A stretch of DNA of 48,692 bases from an uncultured Clostridia bacterium (GCA_944386595.1 CALXBQ010000005.1:1-48692), one strand, 5' to 3'. Positions 33,789 through 42,756 are shown, counted from the first letter of the stretch. The notes: generated from the letters alone by a model not told the origin. Numbers and translations: made by a program.

Positions 33789-33923
33789 TCCTTATCAAGA
33801 GCGGCGGAGGGAATAGGCCCTGTGATGCCCGGCAACCCTGGCGGAGGCTTTGATGATGCAAGGCTTCGGCGGAAGGTGCTACATCCTACAGAATGCGGGA
33901 AACGTATTTCTGAAAGATGAGGA
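33789..33923 (+). ncRNA. SAM-I (S-box) riboswitch
   Basis: The aptamer core is unmistakable: CTTATCAAGAG at the 5' side, GGCGGAGGGA, GGCCC, TGATGCCCGGCAACC, and AAGGTGCTACATCC. The P1 stem pairs TCCTTATC (33789-33796) with GATGAGGA (33916-33923), one wobble. When SAM is bound P1 forms and frees the downstream terminator, so metK is turned off at high SAM. Confidence 0.96.
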
Positions 33924-33943
33924 ATGATTACGCTGACAATCGG

Positions 33944-33980
33944 ACCTTTTCTTTTAGAACGAGAAAAGGTTTTTTATTTT
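33944..33980 (+). terminator. Terminator of the SAM-I riboswitch expression platform
   Basis: ACCTTTTCT (33944-33952) pairs with AGAAAAGGT (33962-33970) over nine bp and is followed by TTTTTATTTT. It ends 26 bases before the metK ATG. Confidence 0.9.
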
Positions 33981-34005
33981 GCTTTCAGACAGGAGGAAAA
34001 AGAAA

Positions 34006-35184
34006 ATGAAGAGATTATTTACATCGGAATCCGTAACGGAAGGACATCCCGACAAAGTGTGCGACCAGATTTCCGACGCCATACTCGACGCCATTCTGGA
34101 AAAGGATCCGTACGGAAGAGTAGCCTGCGAAACTACGGCGACCACAGGCTATGCAATGGTTATGGGGGAAATAAGCACCAACTGCTACATCGACATTCCT
34201 AAAATCGTCAGAAGCGTCATCGTAGACATCGGCTACGACCGCGCCAAGTACGGCTTTGACGGAAGCACATGCGCAGTGCTTCAGGCCATAGACGAGCAGT
34301 CCGGCGACATCGCCATGGGCGTGGACAAGGCCCTCGAATACAAAGAGGGAACTCTGGACGACAAGATAGACACCATCGGCGCGGGAGATCAGGGTATGAT
34401 GTTCGGATACGCATGCGACGAGACTCCGGAGCTTATGCCTATGCCTATAGCCCTTGCTCACAAGCTGGCTCTGAAGCTGGCCGAGGTGAGAAAGAACGGA
34501 ACTCTCACTTATCTGAGACCTGACGGAAAATCCCAGGTGACCGTGGAATACGACGACGATAAGGTAGTGAGAATAGACACCGTGCTCATATCCACCCAGC
34601 ACGACCCTGACGTGACACAGGAGCAGATAAGAAAGGACATCATCGAGTACGTTATAAAGCCGGTGATCCCTGCGGAGCTTCTGGACGATGAGACGAAGTA
34701 TTTCGTCAACCCGACGGGAAGATTCGTAATCGGAGGACCTCACGGCGATTCCGGACTTACGGGCAGAAAGATCATAGTAGATACATACGGCGGATATGCG
34801 CGCCACGGCGGCGGAGCTTTCTCGGGAAAGGACCCTACAAAGGTTGACAGAAGCGCATCCTACGCCGCAAGATACGCCGCAAAGAACGTGGTGGCCGCAG
34901 GACTTGCAAGAAAGTGCGAAATCCAGCTGGCGTACGCCATCGGTGTAGCAAAGCCTGTGTCCATAATGGTGGACACCTTCGGCACCGGAGTAAAATCCGA
35001 TGAGGAGATAGCTGAAATCGTAGGAAAGCATTTCGACTTCAGACCGGCGGCAATCATAAGAGACCTGGATCTGAGGAGACCTATATACAGACAGACTGCG
35101 GCATACGGTCACTTCGGAAGAACCGACGTAGAGCTTCCGTGGGAGAAGCTGGACAAGGTTGAAGAGCTTAAGAAGGAACTGTAG
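34006..35184 (+). CDS. metK: S-adenosylmethionine synthetase
   Basis: The 392-residue enzyme makes SAM from methionine and ATP. Motifs: [33 protein letters not shown] (ATP-binding), [21 protein letters not shown] and [16 protein letters not shown] (phosphate loop). Length is as usual. The ATG at 34006 follows CAGGAGG; the frame could extend 27 bases upstream but would enter the terminator tail. It is governed by the SAM-I riboswitch before it. A small palindrome, ACTTTAT, four bases, ATAAAGT (35196-35213), lies between its stop and the aspartate kinase promoter. Confidence 0.98.
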   Translation: MKRLFTSESVTEGHPDKVCDQISDAILDAILEKDPYGRVACETTATTGYAMVMGEISTNCYIDIPKIVRSVIVDIGYDRAKYGFDGSTCAVLQAIDEQSGDIAMGVDKALEYKEGTLDDKIDTIGAGDQGMMFGYACDETPELMPMPIALAHKLALKLAEVRKNGTLTYLRPDGKSQVTVEYDDDKVVRIDTVLISTQHDPDVTQEQIRKDIIEYVIKPVIPAELLDDETKYFVNPTGRFVIGGPHGDSGLTGRKIIVDTYGGYARHGGGAFSGKDPTKVDRSASYAARYAAKNVVAAGLARKCEIQLAYAIGVAKPVSIMVDTFGTGVKSDEEIAEIVGKHFDFRPAAIIRDLDLRRPIYRQTAAYGHFGRTDVELPWEKLDKVEELKKEL

Positions 35185-35195
35185 CGCCCGTTGAA

Positions 35196-35213
35196 ACTTT
35201 ATCACAATAAAGT
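35196..35213. repeat. Inverted repeat before the aspartate kinase promoter
   Basis: ACTTTAT, CACA, ATAAAGT is a perfect seven-bp inverted repeat 12 bases after the metK stop and 13 bases upstream of the -35 of the next promoter. It has no T tract, so it may be an operator rather than a terminator. Confidence 0.5.
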
Positions 35214-35225
35214 GCCCGTAAACCG

Positions 35226-35253
35226 TTGCAAACGGCAGGATTTGTTGTATAAT
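35226..35253 (+). promoter_or_regulatory. Sigma-70-type promoter of the aspartate kinase gene
   Basis: TTGCAA (35226-35231) and TATAAT (35248-35253) are 16 bases apart. The start would be about 28 bases before the ATG at 35288, which has AGGAGG. Confidence 0.75.
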
Positions 35254-35287
35254 TAGGCGTATATTGATTTTTTAGGAGGACAGACCC

Positions 35288-36607
35288 ATGGGTATAAAGG
35301 TAGCGAAATTCGGCGGTTCGTCCGTAGCGGACGGAATACAGCTGAGAAAAATAAAGGACATAATCGAAGCGGACAGCGACAGAAAGTACATTGTGGTTTC
35401 TGCCCCGGGCAAAAGATACGACGGAGATAACAAGATTACGGACCTGCTCTACCTTTGCGGGACACACATGGAGCACAACCTCCCGTACGATCAGCTGCTG
35501 CAGGTTGTTACCGACAGGTTTATGGCGGTAAAAGTAAACCTTGGAGTTGACGTGGATATCGACGGAGAATTTGCGGTAATCAGGGAGAACATGAGAAAGG
35601 GCTGCTCTGCGGATTATCTTGCCAGCAGGGGAGAATATCTCAACGCCCTTCTTGTGGCCGCATTCCTCGGATACGATTTTGTCGATACGGCAGGACTGAT
35701 TAAATTCGACGGCAAAGGAAGACTCCTCCTGGAGGAGACCGACGAAGCCTTGAGAGCCGAGCTTGCAAGTCACGAAAGAGCCGTAATTCCTGGCTTTTAC
35801 GGAACCAACGCGGAGACGGGCAGAGTGAGAACCTTCTCCAGAGGAGGCTCGGATATTACGGGCGCCCTCGTCGCAAGAGCCGTAAAGGCCGATATATACG
35901 AAAACTGGACCGATGTGTCGGGATTTTTAAAGGCCGACCCGAGAATCGTCGCGGGCGCAAAGCCTATAAGCAGAATATCATATAAGGAGCTCCGTGAGCT
36001 TTCGTACATGGGCGCTTCCGTACTTCACGAGGACGCCATATATCCGGCAAAGCTTGCGAATATTCCTATCAATATCAGGAACACCAACGCTCCCGACGAT
36101 ATGGGAACAATCATCACCGCAGAGCACGAAGGCGGAGCGGACGATGTAATCACAGGCATTGCGGGAAAGAAGGACTTTACGGTAATAGCCATCTACAAGA
36201 ACATGATGAGCAATGAGCGCGGATTTGTCAGAAGAATTCTGACGATACTTGAAGATTTTGATATAAACTTCGAGCATCTTCCGAGCGGCATAGACACGGT
36301 GTCCGTAGTAGTGGACAGCCACCAGCTGGAGGGGAACAGGGACGACCTCATGGAGGCCTTCGAAAAGCAGCTTAACCCGGACAGCATGGAAATCTTCGAC
36401 GACATTTCGCTTATCGCGACCGTAGGATGCGGTATGAACAGACGCCGCGGCGTATCCGCGACCCTCTTCACCGCCCTTGCGGAAGCCGAGGTCAACATCA
36501 GAATGATAGACCAGGGCTCCAGCGAAATTAACATCATTGTAGGCGTGGAGAACAAGGACTTCGAGAAGGCCATCAGAGCCATCTACGACGCCTTCGAGGG
36601 AAAATAA
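35288..36607 (+). CDS. Aspartate kinase
   Basis: The 439-residue enzyme phosphorylates aspartate, the first step to lysine, threonine and methionine. The kinase domain has VAKFGGSSVAD at the start, FSRGGSDITGALVARAV and a SYMGASVLHEDAI segment. Two C-terminal ACT domains (from about residue 295: FTVIAIYKNMMSNERGFV, then ISLIATVGCGMNRRRGV) would bind feedback amino acids. It is of the single-function class III-like length without a dehydrogenase. It sits after metK but has its own promoter and no T-box or lysine riboswitch. Which amino acid inhibits it is not readable. Confidence 0.95.
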   Translation: MGIKVAKFGGSSVADGIQLRKIKDIIEADSDRKYIVVSAPGKRYDGDNKITDLLYLCGTHMEHNLPYDQLLQVVTDRFMAVKVNLGVDVDIDGEFAVIRENMRKGCSADYLASRGEYLNALLVAAFLGYDFVDTAGLIKFDGKGRLLLEETDEALRAELASHERAVIPGFYGTNAETGRVRTFSRGGSDITGALVARAVKADIYENWTDVSGFLKADPRIVAGAKPISRISYKELRELSYMGASVLHEDAIYPAKLANIPINIRNTNAPDDMGTIITAEHEGGADDVITGIAGKKDFTVIAIYKNMMSNERGFVRRILTILEDFDINFEHLPSGIDTVSVVVDSHQLEGNRDDLMEAFEKQLNPDSMEIFDDISLIATVGCGMNRRRGVSATLFTALAEAEVNIRMIDQGSSEINIIVGVENKDFEKAIRAIYDAFEGK

Positions 36608-36616
36608 AGGATTTTA

Positions 36617-36667
36617 AAAAGTGTTCGATGGGAAACCCGCTTTACCGCGGCGCCGTCGGACACTTTT
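36617..36667 (+). terminator. Long hairpin after the aspartate kinase gene, likely terminator or attenuator
   Basis: AAAAGTGTTCGATGG (36617-36631) pairs with CCGTCGGACACTTTT (36653-36667) over 15 bp with two G-T wobbles. The T run is inside the end of the stem, as in bidirectional terminators. It lies between the aspartate kinase stop and the response regulator ATG at 36687, so it may limit read-through into the Bce-like locus. Confidence 0.7.
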
Positions 36668-36686
36668 CGGTATCAAAGGAGAAACC

Positions 36687-37358
36687 ATGTACCGGATATT
36701 CATAGTTGAAGACGACAGGCCTCTTGCGGAGGCCATGAAAAAACAGATAGAATCCTGGGGAAACCAGGTGTTTCTGGCGGAGGATTTCCAGAACATCGTA
36801 GGCGAGTTTACCGCCTGCAATCCCCACATCGTTCTCATAGATATAATGCTGCCGTTTTTTAACGGCTATCACTGGTGCAGCGAGATAAGAAAAATATCCC
36901 AGGTTCCCATAGTTTTCATAAGCTCCGCGTCGGACAATATGAACGTGATAATGGCAATGAACATGGGAGGCGACGATTTCATACCAAAGCCTGTAGACCT
37001 TGATGTAATGATGTCAAAACTTCAGGCTCTGCTACGCCGCGCATACGATATGGGAGGAAGGACTCCGATTCTGGAGAGCAGAGGAGCCGTTCTGAACCTG
37101 TCCGACGCCAGCCTGACCTACGACGGAAAGCGCATAGAGCTTACGAAGAACGAGTTTAAGATACTTCAGACACTTATGGAGAATAAAGGGAAAATCGTAA
37201 GCCGTGACGCCCTGATGACGAAGCTCTGGCAGATGGACTCCTACGTGGAGGAAAACACCCTGACCGTAAACGTAAACAGACTGAGAAAGAAGCTCGACGC
37301 CGCAGGGCTTAAGGATTTCATTAAGACAAAGGTCGGAAGCGGATATATATCGGAGTAG
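36687..37358 (+). CDS. OmpR-family response regulator, BceR-like
   Basis: The 223-residue regulator has an N-terminal receiver domain with phospho-acceptor Asp52 (VLIDIMLPFFNG), acidic pair EDD at residues 8-10 and Lys in IPKPVD, and a C-terminal winged-helix DNA-binding domain (IELTKNEFKILQTLMENKGKIVSRD, RLRKKLDAAG). The start at 36687 follows AAAGGAGA; a longer frame back to 36621 would run through the hairpin. Its stop is two bases before the partner kinase ATG. A matching ABC transporter lies 2.5 kb downstream. It likely activates that transporter when peptide antibiotics are sensed. Confidence 0.92.
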   Translation: MYRIFIVEDDRPLAEAMKKQIESWGNQVFLAEDFQNIVGEFTACNPHIVLIDIMLPFFNGYHWCSEIRKISQVPIVFISSASDNMNVIMAMNMGGDDFIPKPVDLDVMMSKLQALLRRAYDMGGRTPILESRGAVLNLSDASLTYDGKRIELTKNEFKILQTLMENKGKIVSRDALMTKLWQMDSYVEENTLTVNVNRLRKKLDAAGLKDFIKTKVGSGYISE

Positions 37359-37360
37359 CC

Positions 37361-38368
37361 ATGAAGCGTAAAACGGGATTTGAAATTTTTATTGGATACG
37401 TGAAGGAGCATCTGGCTCCGGCGGCTCTGTTTGCGGTTTTTGCTGCAATATTTGCCGTCATTTTCGGCCTTTACAATCTGCCTGTGGAGGCGGTCCTGTA
37501 TGCGGCGGGATTATGTGTTCTCCTTGGAGCGGTGTGCCTCGTATCGGGTTTTATCCGGTATTACAAAAGACACAGGGAGATGCTGAGGATTTTAGAGAAC
37601 GTGCAGATTTTGTCCGGAGAGCTCGAGGGAGGGAAAACCCTGGCCGAAGAGGACCTTACGGCCATGGTGAAAAAGCTGAAAAGGCTCCTCGACGAAAGCG
37701 AAACGGCAAGGCGGGACGACGCCAAAGAGAGCATGGACTACTATACCACATGGGTTCACCAGATAAAGACCCCTATTTCCACAATGAAGATGATGCTGGA
37801 GGGTGAGGACAGCGAGGAGAGCCGCAGCCTCCTTTCGGAGCTTTTCAGGATAGAGCAGTACGCGGAAATGGCCCTTTCGTACATCAGGCTGGGAGAAGAC
37901 AGCTCTGACTACGTTTTCAGGGAGTATGACCTTGACGGAATAATCCGCGACTCCGTGAGAAAGTACGCTCCTCAGTTTATCAGGAAGAAAATCGGGCTGA
38001 ACTATGGCGGCACGGACGTAAAGGTTCTGACAGACGAAAAGTGGCTCCGGTTTGTAATAGAGCAGGTGCTTTCAAACAGCATAAAATACACCCGGGAGGG
38101 CTCGGTGACAATAACCATAACGCCGGAAAAGGTTTTGAAAATCGCGGACACCGGCATAGGAATAGCCCCCGAGGACGTGCCGCGAATCTTTGAAAAGGGC
38201 TTTACCGGTTACAACGGCAGGTCCGATAAGAAGTCCACTGGCCTTGGTCTCTACCTGTGCAAAACCGCCTGCAGCCGCCTTTCACACAAAATAAGCGCAG
38301 AGTCTGCGCCGGGAAAAGGCACTGTGATTTCCATAGACTTAAGCAGCGAGAAGGCGATTATGGACTGA
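37361..38368 (+). CDS. Intramembrane-sensing histidine kinase, BceS-like
   Basis: The 335-residue kinase has two membrane segments (about residues 18-37 and 43-63) with almost no loop between them. This is the layout of kinases that do not sense ligands themselves but get the signal from a Bce-type transporter. The H-box is WVHQIKTPIST (His133), followed by the N-box (VLSNSIKYT), G1 box (IADTGIGIAPED) and GLGLYL. It directly follows the response regulator. Its partner is most likely the ABC transporter at 39927-42648. Confidence 0.92.
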   Translation: MKRKTGFEIFIGYVKEHLAPAALFAVFAAIFAVIFGLYNLPVEAVLYAAGLCVLLGAVCLVSGFIRYYKRHREMLRILENVQILSGELEGGKTLAEEDLTAMVKKLKRLLDESETARRDDAKESMDYYTTWVHQIKTPISTMKMMLEGEDSEESRSLLSELFRIEQYAEMALSYIRLGEDSSDYVFREYDLDGIIRDSVRKYAPQFIRKKIGLNYGGTDVKVLTDEKWLRFVIEQVLSNSIKYTREGSVTITITPEKVLKIADTGIGIAPEDVPRIFEKGFTGYNGRSDKKSTGLGLYLCKTACSRLSHKISAESAPGKGTVISIDLSSEKAIMD

Positions 38369-38371
38369 ATA

Positions 38372-38380
38372 TGATATAAT
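38372..38380 (+). promoter_or_regulatory. Extended -10 element before the DUF1016 remnant
   Basis: TGA followed by TATAAT (38375-38380) is an extended -10 element seven bases after the kinase stop; no -35 is visible. It could let the remnant and genes after it be transcribed apart from the kinase. Confidence 0.45.
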
Positions 38381-38428
38381 GCAACCAGATGGATGAGTTA
38401 ATGCCGGAAAATCAGTGAGGAGCAGATT

Positions 38429-38755
38429 ATGCTAATCAATTCAGATGAATACATTGCCATTGTAGAATCAATTAAACCTGAATATGCAGGCAAATTAAAT
38501 TTTTATCTCTCTGCCGTAGATGATATTTTAAGATCAGAGCATGACAATCCGTCAATAGGTTTATTGCTTTGTAAAAGCAAGAATAATCTCGTTGCGGAGT
38601 ACTCTTTGAAAGACATTTCCAAACCGATTGGAGTAAGTGAATATAGGATAACGGAAAAGCTGCCTGATGAATTGGAAAAACAGCTCCCTTCTGTGGAAGA
38701 TATAAGAAAACGTATATTGCAACCGTCGGGTGACAAATTGCAAAGCGGCGATTGA
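38429..38755 (+). pseudogene. C-terminal remnant of a DUF1016/YhcG-family nuclease
   Basis: The 108-residue frame matches the end of DUF1016 proteins, whose C-terminal domain is a PD-(D/E)XK nuclease. Characteristic pieces are KPEYAGKLNFYLSAVDD, NPSIGLLLCKSKN, VAEYSLKDISKPIGVSEYR and LPDELEKQLPS. Full members have over 300 residues; here everything before KPEYAG, including the metal-binding catalytic part, is missing and replaced by a short leader (MLINSDEYIAIVESI). The frame still has an ATG and a ribosome binding site (GTGAGGAG), so a short protein could be made. It is AT-rich compared with its neighbours and splits the Bce-like locus. Confidence 0.8.
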
Positions 38756-38775
38756 TGGAATGTAAACCGTTCGTC

Positions 38776-38793
38776 ATGCTATTATCATAGCAT
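38776..38793 (+). promoter_or_regulatory. Inverted repeat, candidate operator of the XRE regulator
   Basis: ATGCTAT, four bases, ATAGCAT is a perfect seven-bp inverted repeat nested in an outer CGTCAT/ATGACG pair (38772-38802). It sits 15 bases before the ribosome binding site of the XRE gene and may be its autoregulatory site. Confidence 0.5.
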
Positions 38794-38817
38794 CAAATGA
38801 CGAAGGAGGCACAGAAT

Positions 38818-39801
38818 ATGATTTTAGCAGATAAGATTATAAAGCTGAGAAAGAAGGCGGGCTGGTCGCAGGAAGAATTTGCCGAACAGATGGACGTGTC
38901 ACGGCAGTCGGTTTCCAAGTGGGAAGGAGCTCAGTCCATACCCGATTATAACAAGCTTATAAAGATGTCCGGTCTCTTTGGAGTAACCATAGACTACCTG
39001 CTTAAGGAGGAAATTGAAGAAGAAGAGCATACGGAAACGACCGAAGAAATACCTCAGGTAAGACGGGTATCGATGGAAGAGGCCAATGCCTTTTTAGAGG
39101 CAAAGAAAGAAACTGCTCCGATAATCGCTTATGGAGTATTTCTCTGCATAATATCGCCGGTTTGCCTTATATTTCTGGCCACATTAGGTGAAAGCGGGCT
39201 GATTGGAATGAGCGAGGATACAGGCGGCCTGGTTGGACTCATAATACTTTTCGTCATGGTAGCTATAGCTGTGGGGCTTTTTATCCATTCGGGAAGCAAA
39301 ACAGAGAAATACGAATATCTGGAGAAAGAAATTTTCGAGACAGAGTATGGTGTTACAGGTATGGTAAAAGAGAAAAAAGAGGCGATGAGCCACACGTATA
39401 CCAGAAACAACATCATAGCAACTTCTCTCTGCATACTTGCGGTAGTTCCGCTGTTCTCGTGCGCCATAATTGATGAAGAAAACGAACCGCTGATGGTCGG
39501 GGCATTCTGCTTGCTTCTTGTAATCGTCGGAGTGGCGGTAGTCATATTTGTAAGGGGCGGCATCATGTGGGAAAGCTATTCCAAGCTACTTCAGGAGGGA
39601 GAGTACAGCAAGGTGAAAAAAGCCGGTAGCCCCCTTGTGGAACTTATATCCACAGTGTACTGGCTTGTAATAACGGCTGCGTATCTGGGAATCAGCTTGT
39701 TCACCATGGACTGGCACATAACCTGGATTATATGGGTCATTGCGGGAGTTTTGTATCCGGCTGTAGCTGCCATAGCAGGCGCTTTTGATAAAAAGAAATA
39801 A
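38818..39801 (+). CDS. XRE-family regulator with C-terminal membrane domain
   Basis: The 327-residue protein has an N-terminal helix-turn-helix of the XRE type (residues 1-60: LRKKAGWSQEEFAEQMDVSRQSVSKWE and a VTIDYLL end), an acidic linker and then about five membrane segments from residue 100 on. Such HTH-membrane proteins are common in Clostridia and often control neighbouring transporters. The ATG at 38818 follows AAGGAGG; a longer frame would begin inside the upstream palindrome. It precedes the Bce-like transporter but has no visible link with the kinase. What it senses is unknown. Confidence 0.85.
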   Translation: MILADKIIKLRKKAGWSQEEFAEQMDVSRQSVSKWEGAQSIPDYNKLIKMSGLFGVTIDYLLKEEIEEEEHTETTEEIPQVRRVSMEEANAFLEAKKETAPIIAYGVFLCIISPVCLIFLATLGESGLIGMSEDTGGLVGLIILFVMVAIAVGLFIHSGSKTEKYEYLEKEIFETEYGVTGMVKEKKEAMSHTYTRNNIIATSLCILAVVPLFSCAIIDEENEPLMVGAFCLLLVIVGVAVVIFVRGGIMWESYSKLLQEGEYSKVKKAGSPLVELISTVYWLVITAAYLGISLFTMDWHITWIIWVIAGVLYPAVAAIAGAFDKKK

Positions 39802-39823
39802 CCAAAAATAATCAACCTTACAA

Positions 39824-39891
39824 AAATGTCACATAAAACGGCTGAAATGTCACCGGATTCGATTTCGGCGCTTCGGCCGTTTTTGTATAAT
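39824..39891 (+). promoter_or_regulatory. Regulated promoter of the Bce-like transporter operon
   Basis: The nine-bp direct repeat AAATGTCAC occurs at 39824-39832 and 39845-39853, a period of 21 bp or two helical turns, as for OmpR-type dimers. About ten bases later comes a poor -35 (TTTCGG, 39863-39868), 17 bases, and a perfect TATAAT (39886-39891). A weak -35 plus upstream repeats fits activation by the response regulator at 36687. Confidence 0.7.
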
Positions 39892-39926
39892 GGGGACGTA
39901 ATCAGAAAAGAAGGAGGTCATGGGAT

Positions 39927-40694
39927 ATGGCTATATTAGAGGCGAAGAGCCTTCAGAAAATCTATACGACCCGGTTCGGCGGAGCCAAAGTGCAGGCTTT
40001 GTCCGACGTTTCCTTTTCCGTGGAGCAGGGTGAATACGTCGCCATTATGGGAGAGTCGGGATCAGGAAAAACCACACTTTTAAACATTCTTGCGGCTTTG
40101 GACCGGCCGACGAGAGGAGAGGTTATCCTTGACGGCAGGAGGCTGTCGTCGGTAAGCGACAGGGAAATTTCGGCGTTCCGCCGGGACAATCTCGGGTTCG
40201 TCTTTCAGGATTTCAATCTTTTGGATACCTTTTCCGTTCAGGACAACATCTTCCTGCCCATGGTGCTCAAAGGCAGCCAATTCAGGGAGATGAAGAGAAA
40301 GCTCGCTCCTGTTGCGGCAAAACTGGGCATTACGGACATCCTGGAGAAATATCCCTACGAGGTGTCGGGCGGACAAAAGCAGCGGACTGCCGTTGCCAGG
40401 GCTCTGATCACGGGGCCGAAGCTCATACTGGCAGACGAGCCGACGGGAGCCCTCGATTCCCGGTCGACGGACGGACTTCTTAAGGTGTTCAACGAGATAA
40501 ACAGAGACGGACAGACGATTCTCATGGTTACTCACTCCGTCAAAGCCGCCAGCCATGCGGGGCGCGTCATGTTCATCAAAGACGGCAGAGTGTTCCATCA
40601 GATTTACAGGGGAAACAGCACGGTGGATCAGATGTACCAGAAGATATCCGATTCCCTGACCCTGATAATGACGGGCGGTGAGGACGATGACTAA
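39927..40694 (+). CDS. ABC transporter ATP-binding protein, BceA-like
   Basis: The 255-residue protein has Walker A GESGSGKTT, Q-loop FVFQDFNLLD, signature VSGGQKQR, Walker B LILADEPTGALD and switch His in MVTHS. The pattern is that of the MacB/Bce group which serve FtsX-type permeases. With its partner it detoxifies or senses antimicrobial peptides acting on lipid II cycle intermediates. The ribosome binding site AAGGAGGT is nine bases before the ATG. Its end overlaps the permease gene by eight bases (ATGACTAA). Confidence 0.93.
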   Translation: MAILEAKSLQKIYTTRFGGAKVQALSDVSFSVEQGEYVAIMGESGSGKTTLLNILAALDRPTRGEVILDGRRLSSVSDREISAFRRDNLGFVFQDFNLLDTFSVQDNIFLPMVLKGSQFREMKRKLAPVAAKLGITDILEKYPYEVSGGQKQRTAVARALITGPKLILADEPTGALDSRSTDGLLKVFNEINRDGQTILMVTHSVKAASHAGRVMFIKDGRVFHQIYRGNSTVDQMYQKISDSLTLIMTGGEDDD

Positions 40695-42648
40695 GGGATT
40701 CTTTCCGAAGCTGGCCGCAGGAAACATAAGGAAAAACGGCAAAACCTACGTGCCGTACATGATAAGCTCCATAATAACCATAGCTATGTACTACATAATC
40801 TGTTCCCTTTCCGTAAATCCGGGGCTCAATAACATGATGGGAGCGGAGCCTCTGATGTACATGCTGAATCTGGGAACGTGGGTAGTCGCAATATTTTCTG
40901 TCATATTCCTGTTCTACACCAGCAGCTTCATCATAAAGAGGAGAAAGAGGGAGTTCGGACTTTATAACATTCTCGGAATGGAAAAGCTTCATCTTGCCGT
41001 AACCATGGGCTGGGAAAGCATAATAACGGCGGCCATATCCATAGGCGCAGGACTGATTCTCGGAATCGCCCTGGACAAGGTCATGTATATGTTCTTCCTG
41101 AAGATAATGGAAGCGGCCGTTCCTTTAGGATTTTTCGTTTCGGCAGATGTGATATTTAAAACCGTAATACTTTTTGCCGTCATATTCTTTCTCATCTTCC
41201 TGAACTCGGTGCGTCAGATAAGCCTTGCAAAGCCTATAGAGCTTATCAGGGCTTCCGGCGAAGGCGAAAAAGAGCCTAAGACGAAGATTGTGATGGCCGT
41301 TCTCGGAGCGCTTTTCCTGGGAGCCGGCTACTACATCGCGCTGACAACGAAAAATCCGCTTGAGGCGTTCATACTTTTCTTTGTCGCAGCGGTATGCGTG
41401 ATAATCGGAACGTATCTGCTTTTTACGGCAGGAAGCATAGCCCTCCTCAAGGCCCTCAGAAAGAACAAAAGGTTCTACTATAAGAGAAATCACTTTATCA
41501 GCGTTTCCGGAATGATATACAGAATGAAGCAGAATGCGGCGGGCCTTGCCAACATCTGCATACTGTCCACCATGGTTCTTGTCATGATTTCCACCACTTC
41601 ATCTATGATGGTCGGTATGAACGATACCCTTGCGGCAAGGTATCCCAATGATCTCTGTATCTACGGTTTTTACGGTGTAGACGACAGGGAGGCTATAGCG
41701 GATGTCAAGGCTTTGCAGAAGGAAGAAGGAATTTCCGTAAAAGACGAGATGGATTACAGATTTCTGTCATTTTCGGCAATCCAGGACGGAGATGAGTTCA
41801 CCGCAGTAGACGACACGGGAAATCTGAATCTTGTAGGAAAGGTATCGGGTCTGGTGTTCGTTCCTTTAGAGGATTACAACGCTTCCATGGGCGAAAACGA
41901 GTCTCTTGAAAACGGTGAAGTACTGGTATACGCCAACAGAGACGATTACGGCTATTCCAAAATGAAAGTCGGAGACGAAACCTTCAGCGTGAAAGAAACC
42001 GTAGACGAATTCATGGGTAACGGTATCACCGCAGCCAACGTTGCCAATACCTACTTCGTTGTGACAGGGGACATGGACGTGATCGAAGAGCTCTATGAAT
42101 ATCAGCGCGGTGTTTACGGTGACGCCGGAAGCGAGATTAGGCACTACTACGGATTTAACACCGATGCGTCTGAAGAGGAGCAGATAGAGTTCTATAACCA
42201 TATGTCGACGATAGGTCTTGCCGAATCAAAAGCAGAAGGCCGGATAGGTTTCATCGGACTCTACGGAGGATTCTTCTTCATCGGAGTGTTCCTGGGAGCG
42301 CTCTTCATTATGGCGACGGTTCTCATAATCTACTACAAGCAGATTTCGGAAGGCTACGAGGACAAAGGCAGATTCGAGATAATGCAGAAGGTGGGCCTGA
42401 GCCGGTCGGAGGTGAAGAGCTCCATCAGGTCGCAGGTTCTGACCGTATTCTTCCTGCCTCTCGTGACGGCGGGCATACATACGGCGGTGGCCTTCCCTAT
42501 ACTGAAAGACCTCCTTGCCGTTCTCAACTTCACAAACGTAAAGCTGTACCTTATCGCCACGGCCGTGTGCTATCTGGTTTTCGCAGCGATGTATGTGATA
42601 GTCTATATCTTCACGTCCCGGACCTATTACAGGATAGTGAAGAGGTAA
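40687..42648 (+). CDS. FtsX-type ABC permease, BceB-like
   Basis: The 653-residue permease has about ten membrane segments and a large extracellular domain between segments seven and eight (about residues 305-520), the hallmark of BceB-type peptide-sensing permeases. The N-terminus AAGNIRKNGKTYVPYMISSI and RRKREFGLYNILGMEK are typical. The ATG at 40687 follows GGTGAGG and overlaps the ATPase stop; a GTG nine bases earlier is an alternative. It likely both removes and reports a peptide antibiotic to the kinase at 37361. Confidence 0.92.
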   Translation: MTKGFFPKLAAGNIRKNGKTYVPYMISSIITIAMYYIICSLSVNPGLNNMMGAEPLMYMLNLGTWVVAIFSVIFLFYTSSFIIKRRKREFGLYNILGMEKLHLAVTMGWESIITAAISIGAGLILGIALDKVMYMFFLKIMEAAVPLGFFVSADVIFKTVILFAVIFFLIFLNSVRQISLAKPIELIRASGEGEKEPKTKIVMAVLGALFLGAGYYIALTTKNPLEAFILFFVAAVCVIIGTYLLFTAGSIALLKALRKNKRFYYKRNHFISVSGMIYRMKQNAAGLANICILSTMVLVMISTTSSMMVGMNDTLAARYPNDLCIYGFYGVDDREAIADVKALQKEEGISVKDEMDYRFLSFSAIQDGDEFTAVDDTGNLNLVGKVSGLVFVPLEDYNASMGENESLENGEVLVYANRDDYGYSKMKVGDETFSVKETVDEFMGNGITAANVANTYFVVTGDMDVIEELYEYQRGVYGDAGSEIRHYYGFNTDASEEEQIEFYNHMSTIGLAESKAEGRIGFIGLYGGFFFIGVFLGALFIMATVLIIYYKQISEGYEDKGRFEIMQKVGLSRSEVKSSIRSQVLTVFFLPLVTAGIHTAVAFPILKDLLAVLNFTNVKLYLIATAVCYLVFAAMYVIVYIFTSRTYYRIVKR

Positions 42649-42689
42649 TCAAAAGGGGTAAAAAATATAAATACGTTAAGCAGAAGTTT

Positions 42690-42744
42690 GCTGTGGGCCA
42701 AAGTGTGCAGTTCGCGTAAGATGGCCCGCAGCTTTTTATTTTTC
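42690..42744 (+). terminator. Rho-independent terminator of the Bce-like operon
   Basis: GCTGTGGGCC (42690-42699) pairs with GGCCCGCAGC (42723-42732) over ten bp with one wobble, then TTTTTATTTTT follows. Confidence 0.88.
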
Positions 42745-42756
42745 ACAGAACCTTCA

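Noticed and set aside
34015..35205. Minus-strand frame of 396 codons
   Set aside because: Shadow of metK; translated sequence resembles no family.
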